Assembly (NCBI RefSeq): GCF_003429005.1
Contig: NZ_QVQV01000006.1
Location: 62,001-126,000, forward strand
From: Paraburkholderia sp. DHOC27
Lineage (GTDB): Bacteria; Pseudomonadota; Gammaproteobacteria; Burkholderiales; Burkholderiaceae
DNA length: 64,000 bases
Direction of reading: 5' to 3'
Below are positions 25,941-34,416 of this stretch, in pieces; position 1 is the stretch's first letter; each line of letters starts with the position of its first letter. A program made the translations under genes and the position numbers. The notes below the pieces were generated by a model. That model made no database searches and was not told the origin of the DNA. It saw only the letters and a list, made by a program, of their open reading frames with translations.

Positions 25941-26756
25941 ATGTCCACCTTCATTCAGACACTTAACGACGCATGGCAGCGCACTGACTCGCTGCTGTGC
26001 GTCGGCCTCGATCCCGAGCCCAGCAAATTCCCCGCCGCATTGGCGGGCCGCGCTGACGCGATCTTCGACTTTTGCCGCACGATCGTCGATGCGACCGCGC
26101 CGTTCGCGTCCTCCTTCAAACCGCAGATCGCCTACTTCGCGGCGCATCGCGCGGAAGACCAGCTCGAGCAATTGATTGCGCACATCCACGAGAAGCATCC
26201 CGGCGTGCCGGTGATTCTCGATGCGAAGCGCGGCGATATTGGCAGCACCGCCGAACAATATGCGCGCGAGGCGTTCGAGCGTTATCGCGCGGATGCCGTG
26301 ACGGTGAATCCATACATGGGCTTCGACTCGATCCAGCCGTATCTCGAACACGCCGGCAAGGGCGTGATTGTGCTGTGCCGCACGTCCAACCCCGGTGGCT
26401 CCGATCTGCAATTCCTCGACACCGCTGGGCGTCCGCTGTATCAGGTGGTGGCACAACTGGCGGCGGAAAAGTGGAACGCCAGCGGGCAACTCGGACTCGT
26501 GGTCGGCGCGACGTTTCCGAAGGAAATCAAAGTGGTGCGCGGGATTGTCGGCGACATGCCGCTGCTGATTCCGGGCATCGGCGCGCAGGGCGGCGACGTC
26601 GAAGCAACCGTGCAGGCGGGTCGCACGGCGGCAGGCACGGGCATGCTGATCAACTCGTCGCGAGCCATCATCTACGCGGGCAAGGGCGAGGACTTCGGAG
26701 CGGCCGCCGCGCAGGCAGCGAAGGAAACGCGCGACCGGATCAACGCGTATCGGTGA
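25941..26756 (+). CDS. pyrF: Orotidine 5'-phosphate decarboxylase
   Basis: 271 aa, the longer type 2 form. VILDAKRGDIGSTAEQYA carries the Lys/Asp catalytic tetrad, and LVVGATFPKEIKVVRG with IPGIGAQGGD form the phosphate-binding end. It decarboxylates OMP to UMP, the last step of pyrimidine synthesis. A TAAAAT -10-like element at 25896-25901 suggests its own promoter, independent of the sugar operon. Confidence 0.97.
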   Translation: MSTFIQTLNDAWQRTDSLLCVGLDPEPSKFPAALAGRADAIFDFCRTIVDATAPFASSFKPQIAYFAAHRAEDQLEQLIAHIHEKHPGVPVILDAKRGDIGSTAEQYAREAFERYRADAVTVNPYMGFDSIQPYLEHAGKGVIVLCRTSNPGGSDLQFLDTAGRPLYQVVAQLAAEKWNASGQLGLVVGATFPKEIKVVRGIVGDMPLLIPGIGAQGGDVEATVQAGRTAAGTGMLINSSRAIIYAGKGEDFGAAAAQAAKETRDRINAYR

Positions 26757-26872
26757 GGGTCACGCGTTGGTGTGGTCCGGCTTTGCTTTGGCGTGGGTTT
26801 GAGCGATTGGCGTGATCTGGCGTGGTTTGGCGTAACCCGGTGAGTGTCGATGTGACCGGGTACGCCGCCCGG

Positions 26873-27376
26873 TTAGCGGATCTCGTTCGCCGGGCCGAGC
26901 CTGGCAATGATCTCCGCGTGCTCGGGGTACGCGCTTTGCAACGCGCTCACGTCCGCGACTTCAAACTCGCTGAATTCGAATCCCGGTGCGACCGTACATC
27001 CCACTAGCGCAAACGTGGCCGGGTCTTCGCACTCCGCCGCGAACCACAACCCGGCCGTCACCACCGCCTGAAACACCGTGCCCGGATCGCTCAACGGATT
27101 GCCCAGACGATGCGTGATCAGCTTGCCGGCCTGATCTAGCACGTGTACGTCGAGCGGTGCGCCGGCGTAGAAGTGCCAGACTTCGTCCGAACGAATCCGA
27201 TGCCACGCGGAGTGGGCGCCGTCGCACAGCAGGTAGTAGATCGCTGTGGAGGCCGAGCGTGGTTCGTCCGCTCCCACACGCGTCACTGCCTCGACCGCGC
27301 GATACGTCTCACGAAAATATCCGCCTTCCGGATGCGGTTGCAGATCGAAGCGGCGTATCAGGTCGTCTTTGTCCAC
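26873..27376 (-). CDS. Cupin_5 (DUF985) family protein
   Basis: 167 aa starting MDKDDLIRRFDLQPHPEGGYFRETY, the conserved start of the DUF985 cupin family. HRIRSDEVWHFYAGAPLDVHVL supplies the cupin metal/ligand motif and VGCTVAPGFEFSEFEVADV lies near the C terminus. These proteins have an RmlC-like beta-barrel and no firm biochemical role. The gene stands alone, convergent with pyrF. Confidence 0.88.
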   Translation of the reverse strand: MDKDDLIRRFDLQPHPEGGYFRETYRAVEAVTRVGADEPRSASTAIYYLLCDGAHSAWHRIRSDEVWHFYAGAPLDVHVLDQAGKLITHRLGNPLSDPGTVFQAVVTAGLWFAAECEDPATFALVGCTVAPGFEFSEFEVADVSALQSAYPEHAEIIARLGPANEIR

Positions 27377-27490
27377 GGCGGGAAGGGTCGAAAAGAGTGG
27401 ATGTTAGGCGGGGATGGAAACGGATTCAAGGTGCCGGTTTGCGGCGCTTAAGGTTCGCGCCAGGTGAGCGCGTAAAGTCTGCGCTCACGC

Positions 27491-27991
27491 TTACCGTTCA
27501 CGCTCGTCGAGCAACGCCAGCACCCCGCGCAGCGCATGCGCCGCCGCCTGCACGCGGATTTTCTCGCGATCGCCCTTGAACACGACCGTCTCCACCGATG
27601 TATGCAGCCGGTTGCTCCAGCCAAACGACACCATGCCAACCGGCTTGTTCTCCGTGCCGCCACCTGGGCCGGCCACGCCGGTAATGGAGACGGAAACCTG
27701 CGCGCGGCTATTGCGCAGCGCGCCTTCCGCCATCGCGCGGGCCACGGGTTCGCTGACCGCGCCGTACTTGTCGATCAGATCGGCCGGCACGCCGATCATC
27801 TCGGACTTGGCCTGGTTGGAGTAAGTGACGAAGCCGCGCTCGAACCAGCCGCTGCTGCCCGAGATATCGGTGATGGCGGTGGCGACCATGCCGCCCGTGC
27901 AGGACTCGGCGGTCACGAGCATCAGGCGCTCGTCGCGCAGCCGGTTGCTTACGCGGATGGCGAGTTGGTGGACGACGGAATCGGTAGGCAT
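27491..27991 (-). CDS. pncC: Nicotinamide-nucleotide amidohydrolase (CinA C-terminal domain)
   Basis: 166 aa from MPTDSVVHQLAIRVSNRL; a longer frame to 28024 would overlap pgpA. LVTAESCTGGMVATAITD (active-site Ser region), FVTYSNQAKSEMIGV and SITGVAGPGGGTENKPVG are diagnostic. It hydrolyses NMN to nicotinic acid mononucleotide, recycling the NMN released by NAD-dependent DNA ligase. The N-terminal MoCF domain of CinA is absent, as usual for PncC. It is the last gene of a thiL-pgpA-pncC run. Confidence 0.95.
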   Translation of the reverse strand: MPTDSVVHQLAIRVSNRLRDERLMLVTAESCTGGMVATAITDISGSSGWFERGFVTYSNQAKSEMIGVPADLIDKYGAVSEPVARAMAEGALRNSRAQVSVSITGVAGPGGGTENKPVGMVSFGWSNRLHTSVETVVFKGDREKIRVQAAAHALRGVLALLDERER

Positions 27992-28016
27992 GCAAATATC
28001 CGGAAAGCGTGGACGG

Positions 28017-28643
28017 TCAGACACTCATGCGCCACAGCGCAATGACCAGCAAGGTGAAAAACGCCGCGACCAGGTCGTCGAACATGATGCCAAAACCACC
28101 TTTCAGCCGGCGGTCGAAGTAACGGATGGGCGGTGGCTTCACCATGTCGAAGAAGCGGAACACCACGAAGGCCCACGCCTGGCCGGTGAAGGTGGCCGGC
28201 GTCACCATCAGCAGGACCAGCCAGAAGGCGACGATCTCGTCCCAGACGACCGACGATGGATCGTCGGTGCCCAGCCGCTTCGCCGTGAAGGCGCTGATCG
28301 AAATACCGGCGAGGAAGCCCACCACGATCAGCGCGGCCCAATCGAGCACGGTCAGATAGCGGTTCAGCACATCGAAGGACGCCCACGCGAACAGGGTGCC
28401 GAAGGTGCCGGGGGCGAACGGCGACAGGCCACTGCCGAAACCCAGCGAGATCAGGTGCAATGGATGCGACAGCATGAACTGCGCGGTTGCGCGGCGCGGC
28501 CGTGAGGCTTGCGGCCTGGGGGCGTCCGGTCCAGGCGCGTTGGGTTCGGGCGTGTCCGGCCTGGCAGCGTCTGGCGGCAGGCCGCTGCGCGTTGCGCCGC
28601 TGGCGAAGTCGTCGCTCGATCCGAGCGGAGGTTCAGTCTGCAT
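28017..28643 (-). CDS. pgpA: Phosphatidylglycerophosphatase A
   Basis: 208 aa. An Ala/Pro-rich N-terminal extension of about 50 residues precedes the PgpA domain: LGFGSGLSPFAPGTFGTLFAW, then DPSSVVWDEIVAFW with acidic catalytic residues, and RRLKGGFGIMFDDLVAAFF. Three or four hydrophobic segments fit an inner-membrane enzyme that dephosphorylates phosphatidylglycerophosphate to phosphatidylglycerol. It overlaps the thiL 3' end by 11 bp, so the two are probably co-translated. The start codon of the extension is uncertain. Confidence 0.93.
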   Translation of the reverse strand: MQTEPPLGSSDDFASGATRSGLPPDAARPDTPEPNAPGPDAPRPQASRPRRATAQFMLSHPLHLISLGFGSGLSPFAPGTFGTLFAWASFDVLNRYLTVLDWAALIVVGFLAGISISAFTAKRLGTDDPSSVVWDEIVAFWLVLLMVTPATFTGQAWAFVVFRFFDMVKPPPIRYFDRRLKGGFGIMFDDLVAAFFTLLVIALWRMSV

Positions 28644-29628
28644 GGAAGTGGTCGAAGCCCTGCAAGCTCAAGCTGAGCGGGTTGCCGCCGGCGTCGCGCC
28701 AGCTAATGGCGGGACGCTCGGTTGCCGATTGGCGTGCAGCTATTGTACCGATGCGAGTCACCGGAATATCGACCGCGCGGCCCGCTGCTTCAACTGCAGC
28801 CCGGGCGGTGGATGGCGCGGTGAAGCACAACTCGTAATCGTCGCCGCCGGCCAGCGTGCAGCGTTGCTGGATTTGCGGGTCCAGACGACGTAGCGCGGCG
28901 GAGCGCGGAATGGCTTCGATATCCACGATTGCGTGCATGCCGGAGCGTTCTAGGATGTGCAGCAGATCGCCCGCGAGTCCATCCGACAGGTCTAGCGCTG
29001 CATGCGCGATGCCGCGCAACGCCAGGCCAAGCGCGACGCGCGGTTCCGGGCGTTCCAGGGCGCGGCGAAATGTCGCAGTGTCGGTGGCATCGGCTGTCCA
29101 CTCGCGGCGCAGGACGCCCAATCCCGCACGAGCGTCGCCAAGGGTGCCGGAGATCCAGATGTCGTCGCCGTCCTTCGCCGCATCGCGTCTGAGCGCGACC
29201 TTGGGCGGCACGCTGCCAAACACGGTGAGGCACAGGTTGAGCGGCCCCGCGGTGGTATCGCCCCCAATCAACGCGCAATCGAAGCGTTCCGCGAGTTCGA
29301 AAAGCCCCGCGCTAAAACCGGACAGCCAGGTTTCGCTCGCCTGCGGAAGCGCGAAGGCGAGCGTAAAGGCTTGGGGCTTAGCGCCCATCGCAGCGAGATC
29401 CGACAGATTAACGGCGAGCGCCTTGTGACCCAACGCGTGCGGGTCGATGTCCGGAAAGAAATGGCGTCCTTCTACCAGCATGTCCGTCGAAATGGCCAGC
29501 ATCTCGCCGGGAAGCGGTGCGAGCAGCGCGCAATCGTCGCCAATACCCAACGTGCCATTGGCAATGGTGCGAGCCTTGGCGGCGCGGCGCGCGAAAAACT
29601 GGTCGATCAGCGAAAACTCAGAGAGCAT
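28633..29628 (-). CDS. thiL: Thiamine-monophosphate kinase
   Basis: 331 aa. Begins MLSEFSLIDQFFARRAAK, then GIGDDCALLAP with the metal-binding Asp pair, LAVNLSDLAAMGAKPQAFTL and GGDDYELCFTAP, all ThiL/PurM-fold markers. It makes thiamine diphosphate from ThMP with ATP. Divergent from maeB, with 220 bp between them; I see no THI-element riboswitch in that gap. Confidence 0.96.
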   Translation of the reverse strand: MLSEFSLIDQFFARRAAKARTIANGTLGIGDDCALLAPLPGEMLAISTDMLVEGRHFFPDIDPHALGHKALAVNLSDLAAMGAKPQAFTLAFALPQASETWLSGFSAGLFELAERFDCALIGGDTTAGPLNLCLTVFGSVPPKVALRRDAAKDGDDIWISGTLGDARAGLGVLRREWTADATDTATFRRALERPEPRVALGLALRGIAHAALDLSDGLAGDLLHILERSGMHAIVDIEAIPRSAALRRLDPQIQQRCTLAGGDDYELCFTAPSTARAAVEAAGRAVDIPVTRIGTIAARQSATERPAISWRDAGGNPLSLSLQGFDHFHAD

Positions 29629-29848
29629 GAAGCGGAGTCCGTGTTCGGAAGTGGCCGGATTGTGAGGCTAACTGCGTGCATTGCGAGGTCATATTGCTGC
29701 GATGCCGCATTCAGTGTCTTGAAATGCGGCCGGCGCTTTCACTTTATTCCGGTCGCGGCACCTGTGCCCGGATTGGAGGAATCGTCTCGGGGATTGGCGC
29801 TACAATGCGGTCGAACACCTATTCTAATCTGCACTCCAAGCCCGCCTT

Positions 29849-32143
29849 ATGTCGACTCCCGTCAAAACCAATCTCCGCGAAGCCGCTCTCGATTATCACG
29901 AGTTTCCCACGCCCGGGAAGATCGCGATCGCGCCGACCAAGCAGATGATCAACCAGCGCGACCTCGCGCTGGCCTACTCGCCTGGCGTTGCGTTCGCGTG
30001 CGAAGAAATCGTCGAGAACCCGCTCAATGCTGCCCGTTTCACCGCGCGAAGCAATCTCGTGGGCGTCGTGACCAACGGCACGGCCGTGCTCGGGCTCGGC
30101 AATATCGGCCCGCTCGCCTCGAAGCCCGTGATGGAAGGCAAGGCGGTGCTGTTCAAGAAGTTCGCCGGCATCGACGTGTTCGATATCGAGTTGAACGAGT
30201 CCGATCCGCACAAGCTGGTCGAGGTGATCGCCGCGCTGGAGCCGACCTTCGGCGGCATCAACCTGGAAGACATCAAGGCACCGGACTGCTTTATCGTCGA
30301 GCGCGAATGCCGCAAGCGCATGAAGATTCCGGTTTTCCACGATGACCAGCACGGCACGGCGATCGTCGTGGCGGCGGCGGTGACCAACGGTCTGAAGGTG
30401 GTCGGCAAGGACATCCGCGAGGTCAAGCTGGTGGCCTCCGGCGCGGGCGCGGCGGCGCTGGCTTGTCTGGATCTGCTGGTGGATCTGGGTCTGCCGCTCG
30501 AAAATATTCTGGTGACCGACCTGGCCGGCGTGGTCTACAAGGGCCGCGTCGAACTGATGGACCCGGACAAGGAGCGCTTTGCCCGCGAAACCGACGCCCG
30601 CACGCTGGCTGAGGCGATTGGCGGCGCGGACGTGTTCCTCGGCCTCTCGGCTGGCGGCGTGCTCAAGCAGGACATGGTCAAGCAGATGGCCGAGCGGCCG
30701 CTGATCCTGGCCCTCGCGAACCCGACTCCCGAAATTCTGCCGGAACTGGCGCTGGAAGTGCGTCCGGACGCGGTGCTGTGCACGGGCCGTACCGATTACC
30801 CGAATCAGGTGAACAACGTTTTGGTGTTCCCGTTCCTGTTCCGCGGCGCGCTGGATGTGGGCGCGACCACGGTCACGCGGGAAATGGAAATTGCCGCGGT
30901 CAATGCGATTGCCGAACTCGCGCGCCAGGAGCAAAGCGACATCGTCGCCACGGCGTACGGCATTCAGGATCTCTCGTTTGGCCCGGAATATCTGATTCCG
31001 AAGCCGTTCGATCCGCGCCTGATCGTCAAGGTCGCGCCGGCGGTGGCAAAGGCGGCGATGGCTGCGGGCGTGGCCGAGCGGCCGATCGAAGACATGGACG
31101 CGTACGAGCAGCATCTGCAGCAGTTCGTGTACCACAGCGGTACGACCATGAAGCCGATCTTCCAACTCGCGCGTGGCGTCGAGCCGGAGAAGAAGCGCAT
31201 CGTGTTTGCCGAGGGTGAAGAAGAGCGAGTGCTGCGCGCCATTCAGATCATCGTCGATGAAAAGCTGGCCAAACCGATCCTGATCGGCCGCCCGGCGGTC
31301 ATCGAGCAGCGCATTGCGCGTTATGGCCTGCGTCTCGTCAACGGACAGGACTACACGGTCGTCAATACGGATCACGACGAGCGCTACCGCGACTTCTGGC
31401 AGTCGTATCACAAGCTGATGGGCCGCAAGGGCATCAGCGAGCAGATGGCCAAGCTGGAAATGCGCCGCCGGACCACGCTGATCGGCTCGATGCTGGTGAA
31501 GAAGGGCGAAGCGGACGGCATGATCTGCGGTACGGTCAGCACGACCCATCGCCATCTGCACTTCATCGACCAGGTGATCGGCAAGAAAGAAGGCTGCAAC
31601 GTGTATGCGGCGATGAACGGGCTGGTGTTGCCGGGTCGGCAGATTTTCCTCGTCGATACGCACGTCAACATGGATCCGACGCCGCAGCAGCTCGCCGAGA
31701 TCACGATCATGGCGGCCGAGGAAGTGCGCCGCTTCGGCATCGAGCCGAAAATCGCGCTGGTGTCGCATTCCAACTTCGGCACGAGCAACGCGCCTTCTGC
31801 CGTGAAGATGCGCGAAGTGCTGGAGATCCTGCGCGAACGTGCGCCGGATCTGGAAGTGGACGGCGAAATGCACGGCGACGTCGCACTCGACCACAACCTG
31901 CGCCGCGAAGTGCTGCCGGAATCGACGCTGGAAGGCGATGCGAACCTGCTGGTGATGCCGAATATCGACGCCGCCAACATCTCGTACAACCTGCTGAAGA
32001 CGGCGGCCGGCAATAACATCGCGATTGGTCCGATCCTGCTGGGCGCGGCCAAGCCGGTGCACGTGCTGACCGCATCGGCGACGGTGCGCCGGATCGTCAA
32101 TATGACGGCGCTGCTGGTGGCGGACGTGATCGCCGCCCGTTAA
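29849..32143 (+). CDS. maeB: NADP-dependent malic enzyme with phosphotransacetylase-like C-terminal domain
   Basis: 764 aa. The malic enzyme part (about residues 1-420) has FPTPGKIAIAPTKQM, LAYSPGVAFACEEI, VFHDDQHGTAIVVAAAVTN and LVASGAGAAALACLDLLV (NADP site). The C-terminal 330 residues match the phosphate acetyltransferase fold but normally lack that activity and act as an acetyl-CoA-sensing domain. It decarboxylates malate to pyruvate with NADPH production. A TACAAT element lies at 29801-29806. Confidence 0.97.
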   Translation: MSTPVKTNLREAALDYHEFPTPGKIAIAPTKQMINQRDLALAYSPGVAFACEEIVENPLNAARFTARSNLVGVVTNGTAVLGLGNIGPLASKPVMEGKAVLFKKFAGIDVFDIELNESDPHKLVEVIAALEPTFGGINLEDIKAPDCFIVERECRKRMKIPVFHDDQHGTAIVVAAAVTNGLKVVGKDIREVKLVASGAGAAALACLDLLVDLGLPLENILVTDLAGVVYKGRVELMDPDKERFARETDARTLAEAIGGADVFLGLSAGGVLKQDMVKQMAERPLILALANPTPEILPELALEVRPDAVLCTGRTDYPNQVNNVLVFPFLFRGALDVGATTVTREMEIAAVNAIAELARQEQSDIVATAYGIQDLSFGPEYLIPKPFDPRLIVKVAPAVAKAAMAAGVAERPIEDMDAYEQHLQQFVYHSGTTMKPIFQLARGVEPEKKRIVFAEGEEERVLRAIQIIVDEKLAKPILIGRPAVIEQRIARYGLRLVNGQDYTVVNTDHDERYRDFWQSYHKLMGRKGISEQMAKLEMRRRTTLIGSMLVKKGEADGMICGTVSTTHRHLHFIDQVIGKKEGCNVYAAMNGLVLPGRQIFLVDTHVNMDPTPQQLAEITIMAAEEVRRFGIEPKIALVSHSNFGTSNAPSAVKMREVLEILRERAPDLEVDGEMHGDVALDHNLRREVLPESTLEGDANLLVMPNIDAANISYNLLKTAAGNNIAIGPILLGAAKPVHVLTASATVRRIVNMTALLVADVIAAR

Positions 32144-32161
32144 GCGTTAGATACAGAAATG

Positions 32162-32183
32162 GCCCGCACGAACGCGTGCGGGC
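32162..32183 (+). repeat. 9-bp hairpin 3' of maeB
   Basis: GCCCGCACG and CGTGCGGGC flank a 4-nt loop 18 bp after the maeB stop. On the plus strand it is followed by seven A residues, not T, so it is not a canonical terminator for maeB. It may protect the maeB 3' end. Confidence 0.6.
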
Positions 32184-32213
32184 AAAAAAAGGCGTGCCCG
32201 CAATGGGCACGCC
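32184..32213 (-). terminator. Intrinsic terminator on the minus strand
   Basis: A perfect 9-bp stem (32191-32199 with 32205-32213, 5-nt loop) is followed on the minus strand by seven T. No minus-strand protein gene lies to the right, so it most likely ends the candidate small RNA described here. Confidence 0.7.
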
Positions 32214-32330
32214 TGTGGGTACTGCAGGGGATTGCATCCCACCAAGAACAACAGAGACGGCACGCCACCTCCAGACAGATTCGGAGCGGGGGGACAAACC
32301 CCGGGATGACTCCGAACGTTGCCGTCGAGC
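32184..32330 (-). ncRNA. Candidate structured small RNA (about 145 nt), unknown family
   Basis: On the minus strand, TTGACA (32366 to 32361) is followed by an AT-rich -10 region (CAGGAT at 17 bp, or TAAAAT further on). Three paired elements then follow: an outer stem (32320-32326 with 32256-32262, 7 bp), an enclosed hairpin (32280-32286 with 32310-32316, plus GGGG/CCCC inside) and a third hairpin (32215-32219 with 32238-32242). The intrinsic terminator comes last. The strand has no open frame of interest. It does not show tmRNA, SRP RNA, RNase P or 6S signatures that I recognise. A GGAGG-like single-stranded segment lies between the second and third elements. Confidence 0.5.
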
Positions 32331-32514
32331 TAATTTTATCCTGAGCACGCTAAAATAATCTGTCAAATGTCGTCAAGCCCGTGCTGACGGGGCTTTGCCG
32401 CGACTAGCAGACCGTTCGTTGGCCGAAGCAACGTTGATTCCGGGGGCCATTAGCGATACCCTTACGTCTTTCATGGTCGTCAAACTCGTGATCTAACAAC
32501 GGGAACCGTGCTAC

Positions 32515-32937
32515 ATGGCGCGCAAGTGGCTCCGCAATGGCGTGCTTCTCAGCGTCATTACGTTTGGCAGTATGTGCGGGGCGCCGGGTCTGATTTCGGG
32601 CGCGTTTGCGCGAGACTTCTGGGCGTCCGGCAATAGCGACAATCAGGTGCAGGGCACCATCGCGGTGGCGCAGTTGCCACGAGAAGCGGTCAATACTTTG
32701 AACTTGATTGCCGCAGGCGGGCCTTACCCGTATGAGAAGGACGGCATCGTATTCGGCAACCGCGAACGGCTGCTACCGCCGCATCGGCGCGGCTTTTACC
32801 ACGAATACACCGTTCCCACGCCGCGTTCCCGCAATCGCGGCGCGCGTCGCATCGTCTGTGGGGGTCCGCTGCAGCGAACCGACAACTGCTTTTACTCGGA
32901 CGACCACTACACCAGTTTTAATCGTATTGTTGAATGA
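32515..32937 (+). CDS. Secreted guanyl-specific ribonuclease (RNase Sa/N1-T1 type)
   Basis: 140 aa with a signal peptide (about residues 1-32, hydrophobic core then AFARDF). The mature part is close to Streptomyces RNase Sa: LPREAVNTLNLIAAGGPYPY, GIVFGNRERLLP, then the catalytic Glu in FYHEYTVPTP, Arg in ARRIVCGG, and His in SDDHYTSFNRI. All three catalytic residues are present, so an active, RNA-cleaving enzyme exported to the periplasm or medium is predicted. The barstar gene begins 7 bp downstream, giving the host its protection. Confidence 0.9.
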   Translation: MARKWLRNGVLLSVITFGSMCGAPGLISGAFARDFWASGNSDNQVQGTIAVAQLPREAVNTLNLIAAGGPYPYEKDGIVFGNRERLLPPHRRGFYHEYTVPTPRSRNRGARRIVCGGPLQRTDNCFYSDDHYTSFNRIVE

Positions 32938-32944
32938 CATCGGG

Positions 32945-33514
32945 ATGAACGGCATGAGCGACAACATCTACGCGCACGACTCCGGAGTCGCGACTGATCT
33001 GTTCGCGGCCGGCGACGGCAATCTCTTTCAGCGCGTCATGCAGATGCGCGCCGCCGGTGACGGACGGGACACTCAGAGCGAAGCAAGCATTGAGCTTTCA
33101 TCGAACGAGGGGCCTATGAGTCTTTTCAAGACCGTACGACCAAACATCGTACAGTCGATCCGCGCGTTTCGCGTGCAGGATCTCGCCGACGAAGCCAGCC
33201 AGCTTGGCCAGCACTTCCTGTATGCGTATTGCGCAAATGCGCAGTCGAGACAGGAGGTCATGGAGACGATTGCGACGTCCTTTCTGTTTCCGAAACACTT
33301 CGGCAAGAACTACGACGCGCTTTACGATTGCCTGACGGAACTGGTTGCCAAGGCGGGCAATCAGCCTGGCTTCGTGATCGTGCTGGAAGCGTTGCCGGTA
33401 GCGCAGAAATTCGATAAGGAAGGGCGCGAAACGCTGCTCGACGTGTTCCGCGAGGCCGCTGAGTATTGGGCCGAGCGCAAGGTCGCGTTCAGGGTGTTTT
33501 ATTCGTTTGCCTGA
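32945..33514 (+). CDS. Barstar-family ribonuclease inhibitor
   Basis: 189 aa from ATG at 32945 (MNGMSDN; an alternative ATG is at 32954). The barstar fold is the C-terminal 90 residues or so: FPKHFGKNYDALYDCLTELV carries the two Asp that contact barnase in the classical inhibitor, with Tyr replacing Trp38. The C-terminal end, FREAAEYWAERKVAFRVFYSF, is the last helix and strand. It should bind the RNase active site and keep any retained enzyme inactive in the cytosol. About 57 residues precede MSLFKTV and are not part of classical barstar (about 90 aa); they may be a regulatory extension or the start may be at 33117. Confidence 0.88.
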   Translation: MNGMSDNIYAHDSGVATDLFAAGDGNLFQRVMQMRAAGDGRDTQSEASIELSSNEGPMSLFKTVRPNIVQSIRAFRVQDLADEASQLGQHFLYAYCANAQSRQEVMETIATSFLFPKHFGKNYDALYDCLTELVAKAGNQPGFVIVLEALPVAQKFDKEGRETLLDVFREAAEYWAERKVAFRVFYSFA

Positions 33515-33557
33515 TCAACGCGGCAGATAGGTCAGCGAAGTAAAAGTCAGCATGAAA

Positions 33558-33589
33558 GTAAAAGGCCCGCCATCTGGCGGGCCTTTTAC
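33558..33589. terminator. Bidirectional terminator between barstar and rsmE
   Basis: A perfect 14-bp inverted repeat (GTAAAAGGCCCGCC, loop ATCT) with A/T runs at its outer ends. It serves the plus-strand barstar gene and the minus-strand rsmE gene. Confidence 0.9.
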
Positions 33590-33656
33590 TTTGCGACTGC
33601 GTCACCGCGCGTCACCCAGTGGTTTCGGGCGGCGTCATGCGCTCGCCTTGATGTGC

Positions 33657-34412
33657 TTACCAGGCGCCCCAGCGCGCCGCCAACGCGGCCAGCACGGCAA
33701 TACCCGCCGTTTCGGTGCGCAGCACACGCGGGCCAAGCCCGACAGCGGTAAATCCGTGGCTGGTGGCCGCGGCTTCTTCAGCGGCTGAAAAACCGCCTTC
33801 AGGTCCAATCAGTAACGTGACGCGCCCCGGCGGCGGAGAGGACGGCAGCGCGGTAAAGCTGATGCTGGCGCGCGGCGACAGCAGCAGGCGCATCTCGCCG
33901 GGCTCGGCCTCGCGCGGCAGGGCGCCCAGCCACGTCGCGATCTCGCGCACGGGTGCCACGTCCGGCAGGCGGTTGCGCCCACATTGTTCGCACGACGAAC
34001 GGACGATACCTTGCCAATGCGCATGCCGACGTTGAGCGCGCTCGCCCGACAGCCGCACCACGCTGCGCGTCGTGGTGAGCGGGACGAAACTCGACACGCC
34101 CAGCTCCACCGCTTTCTCAATCAGCCAGTCCATCTTGTCGCCGCCGGCGATGCCTTGTGCGAGCGTCAGATGATAGGGCGCTTCCACTTCGATTTCGCGG
34201 AATTCGCGAATCCGCACGCTTGCCGAGCGGCGCTCGACTTCGACGAGTTCTGCGCTGAACTCGCCGCCATCGCCATTGAAAAGCACGATTGAATCGCCTG
34301 GCTGCAGACGCAGAACCTGGATGTGCCGTGTGACGTCATCGGGAAGCTGCATGATGTCGTCGGGGGTAAGAGAAGTACCGACGAAGAAGCGAGGCATCAG
34401 GAAAATACTCAT
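33657..34412 (-). CDS. rsmE: 16S rRNA m3U1498 methyltransferase
   Basis: 251 aa from MSIFLMPRFFVGTSL (ATG at 34412; 34397 is also possible, giving MPRFF). The N-terminal PUA-like domain has HIQVLRLQPGDSIVLFNGDG. The C-terminal SPOUT domain has the knot motifs LIGPEGGFSAAEEAAA and GLGPRVLRTETAGIAVL. It methylates N3 of U1498 in 16S rRNA. It begins 4 bp after the VOC gene, on the same strand. Confidence 0.95.
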   Translation of the reverse strand: MSIFLMPRFFVGTSLTPDDIMQLPDDVTRHIQVLRLQPGDSIVLFNGDGGEFSAELVEVERRSASVRIREFREIEVEAPYHLTLAQGIAGGDKMDWLIEKAVELGVSSFVPLTTTRSVVRLSGERAQRRHAHWQGIVRSSCEQCGRNRLPDVAPVREIATWLGALPREAEPGEMRLLLSPRASISFTALPSSPPPGRVTLLIGPEGGFSAAEEAAATSHGFTAVGLGPRVLRTETAGIAVLAALAARWGAW

Positions 34413-34416
34413 TGGT

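Noticed and set aside
29819..32062. 747-codon frame opposite maeB; similar frames opposite tkt (35284-37419), leuS (42623-45322) and edd (56199-57947)
   Set aside because: All mirror conserved genes on the other strand and lack own motifs or ribosome-binding sites.
32162..32190. Intrinsic terminator for maeB
   Set aside because: The hairpin is followed by A7, not T7, on the maeB strand; the T run belongs to the minus-strand terminator beside it.
32184..32330. 6S RNA, tmRNA, SRP RNA or RNase P RNA identity for the candidate small RNA
   Set aside because: No long irregular hairpin with central bubble, no tRNA-like ends, no GGAAGGAAGC-type SRP loop, no RNase P core.
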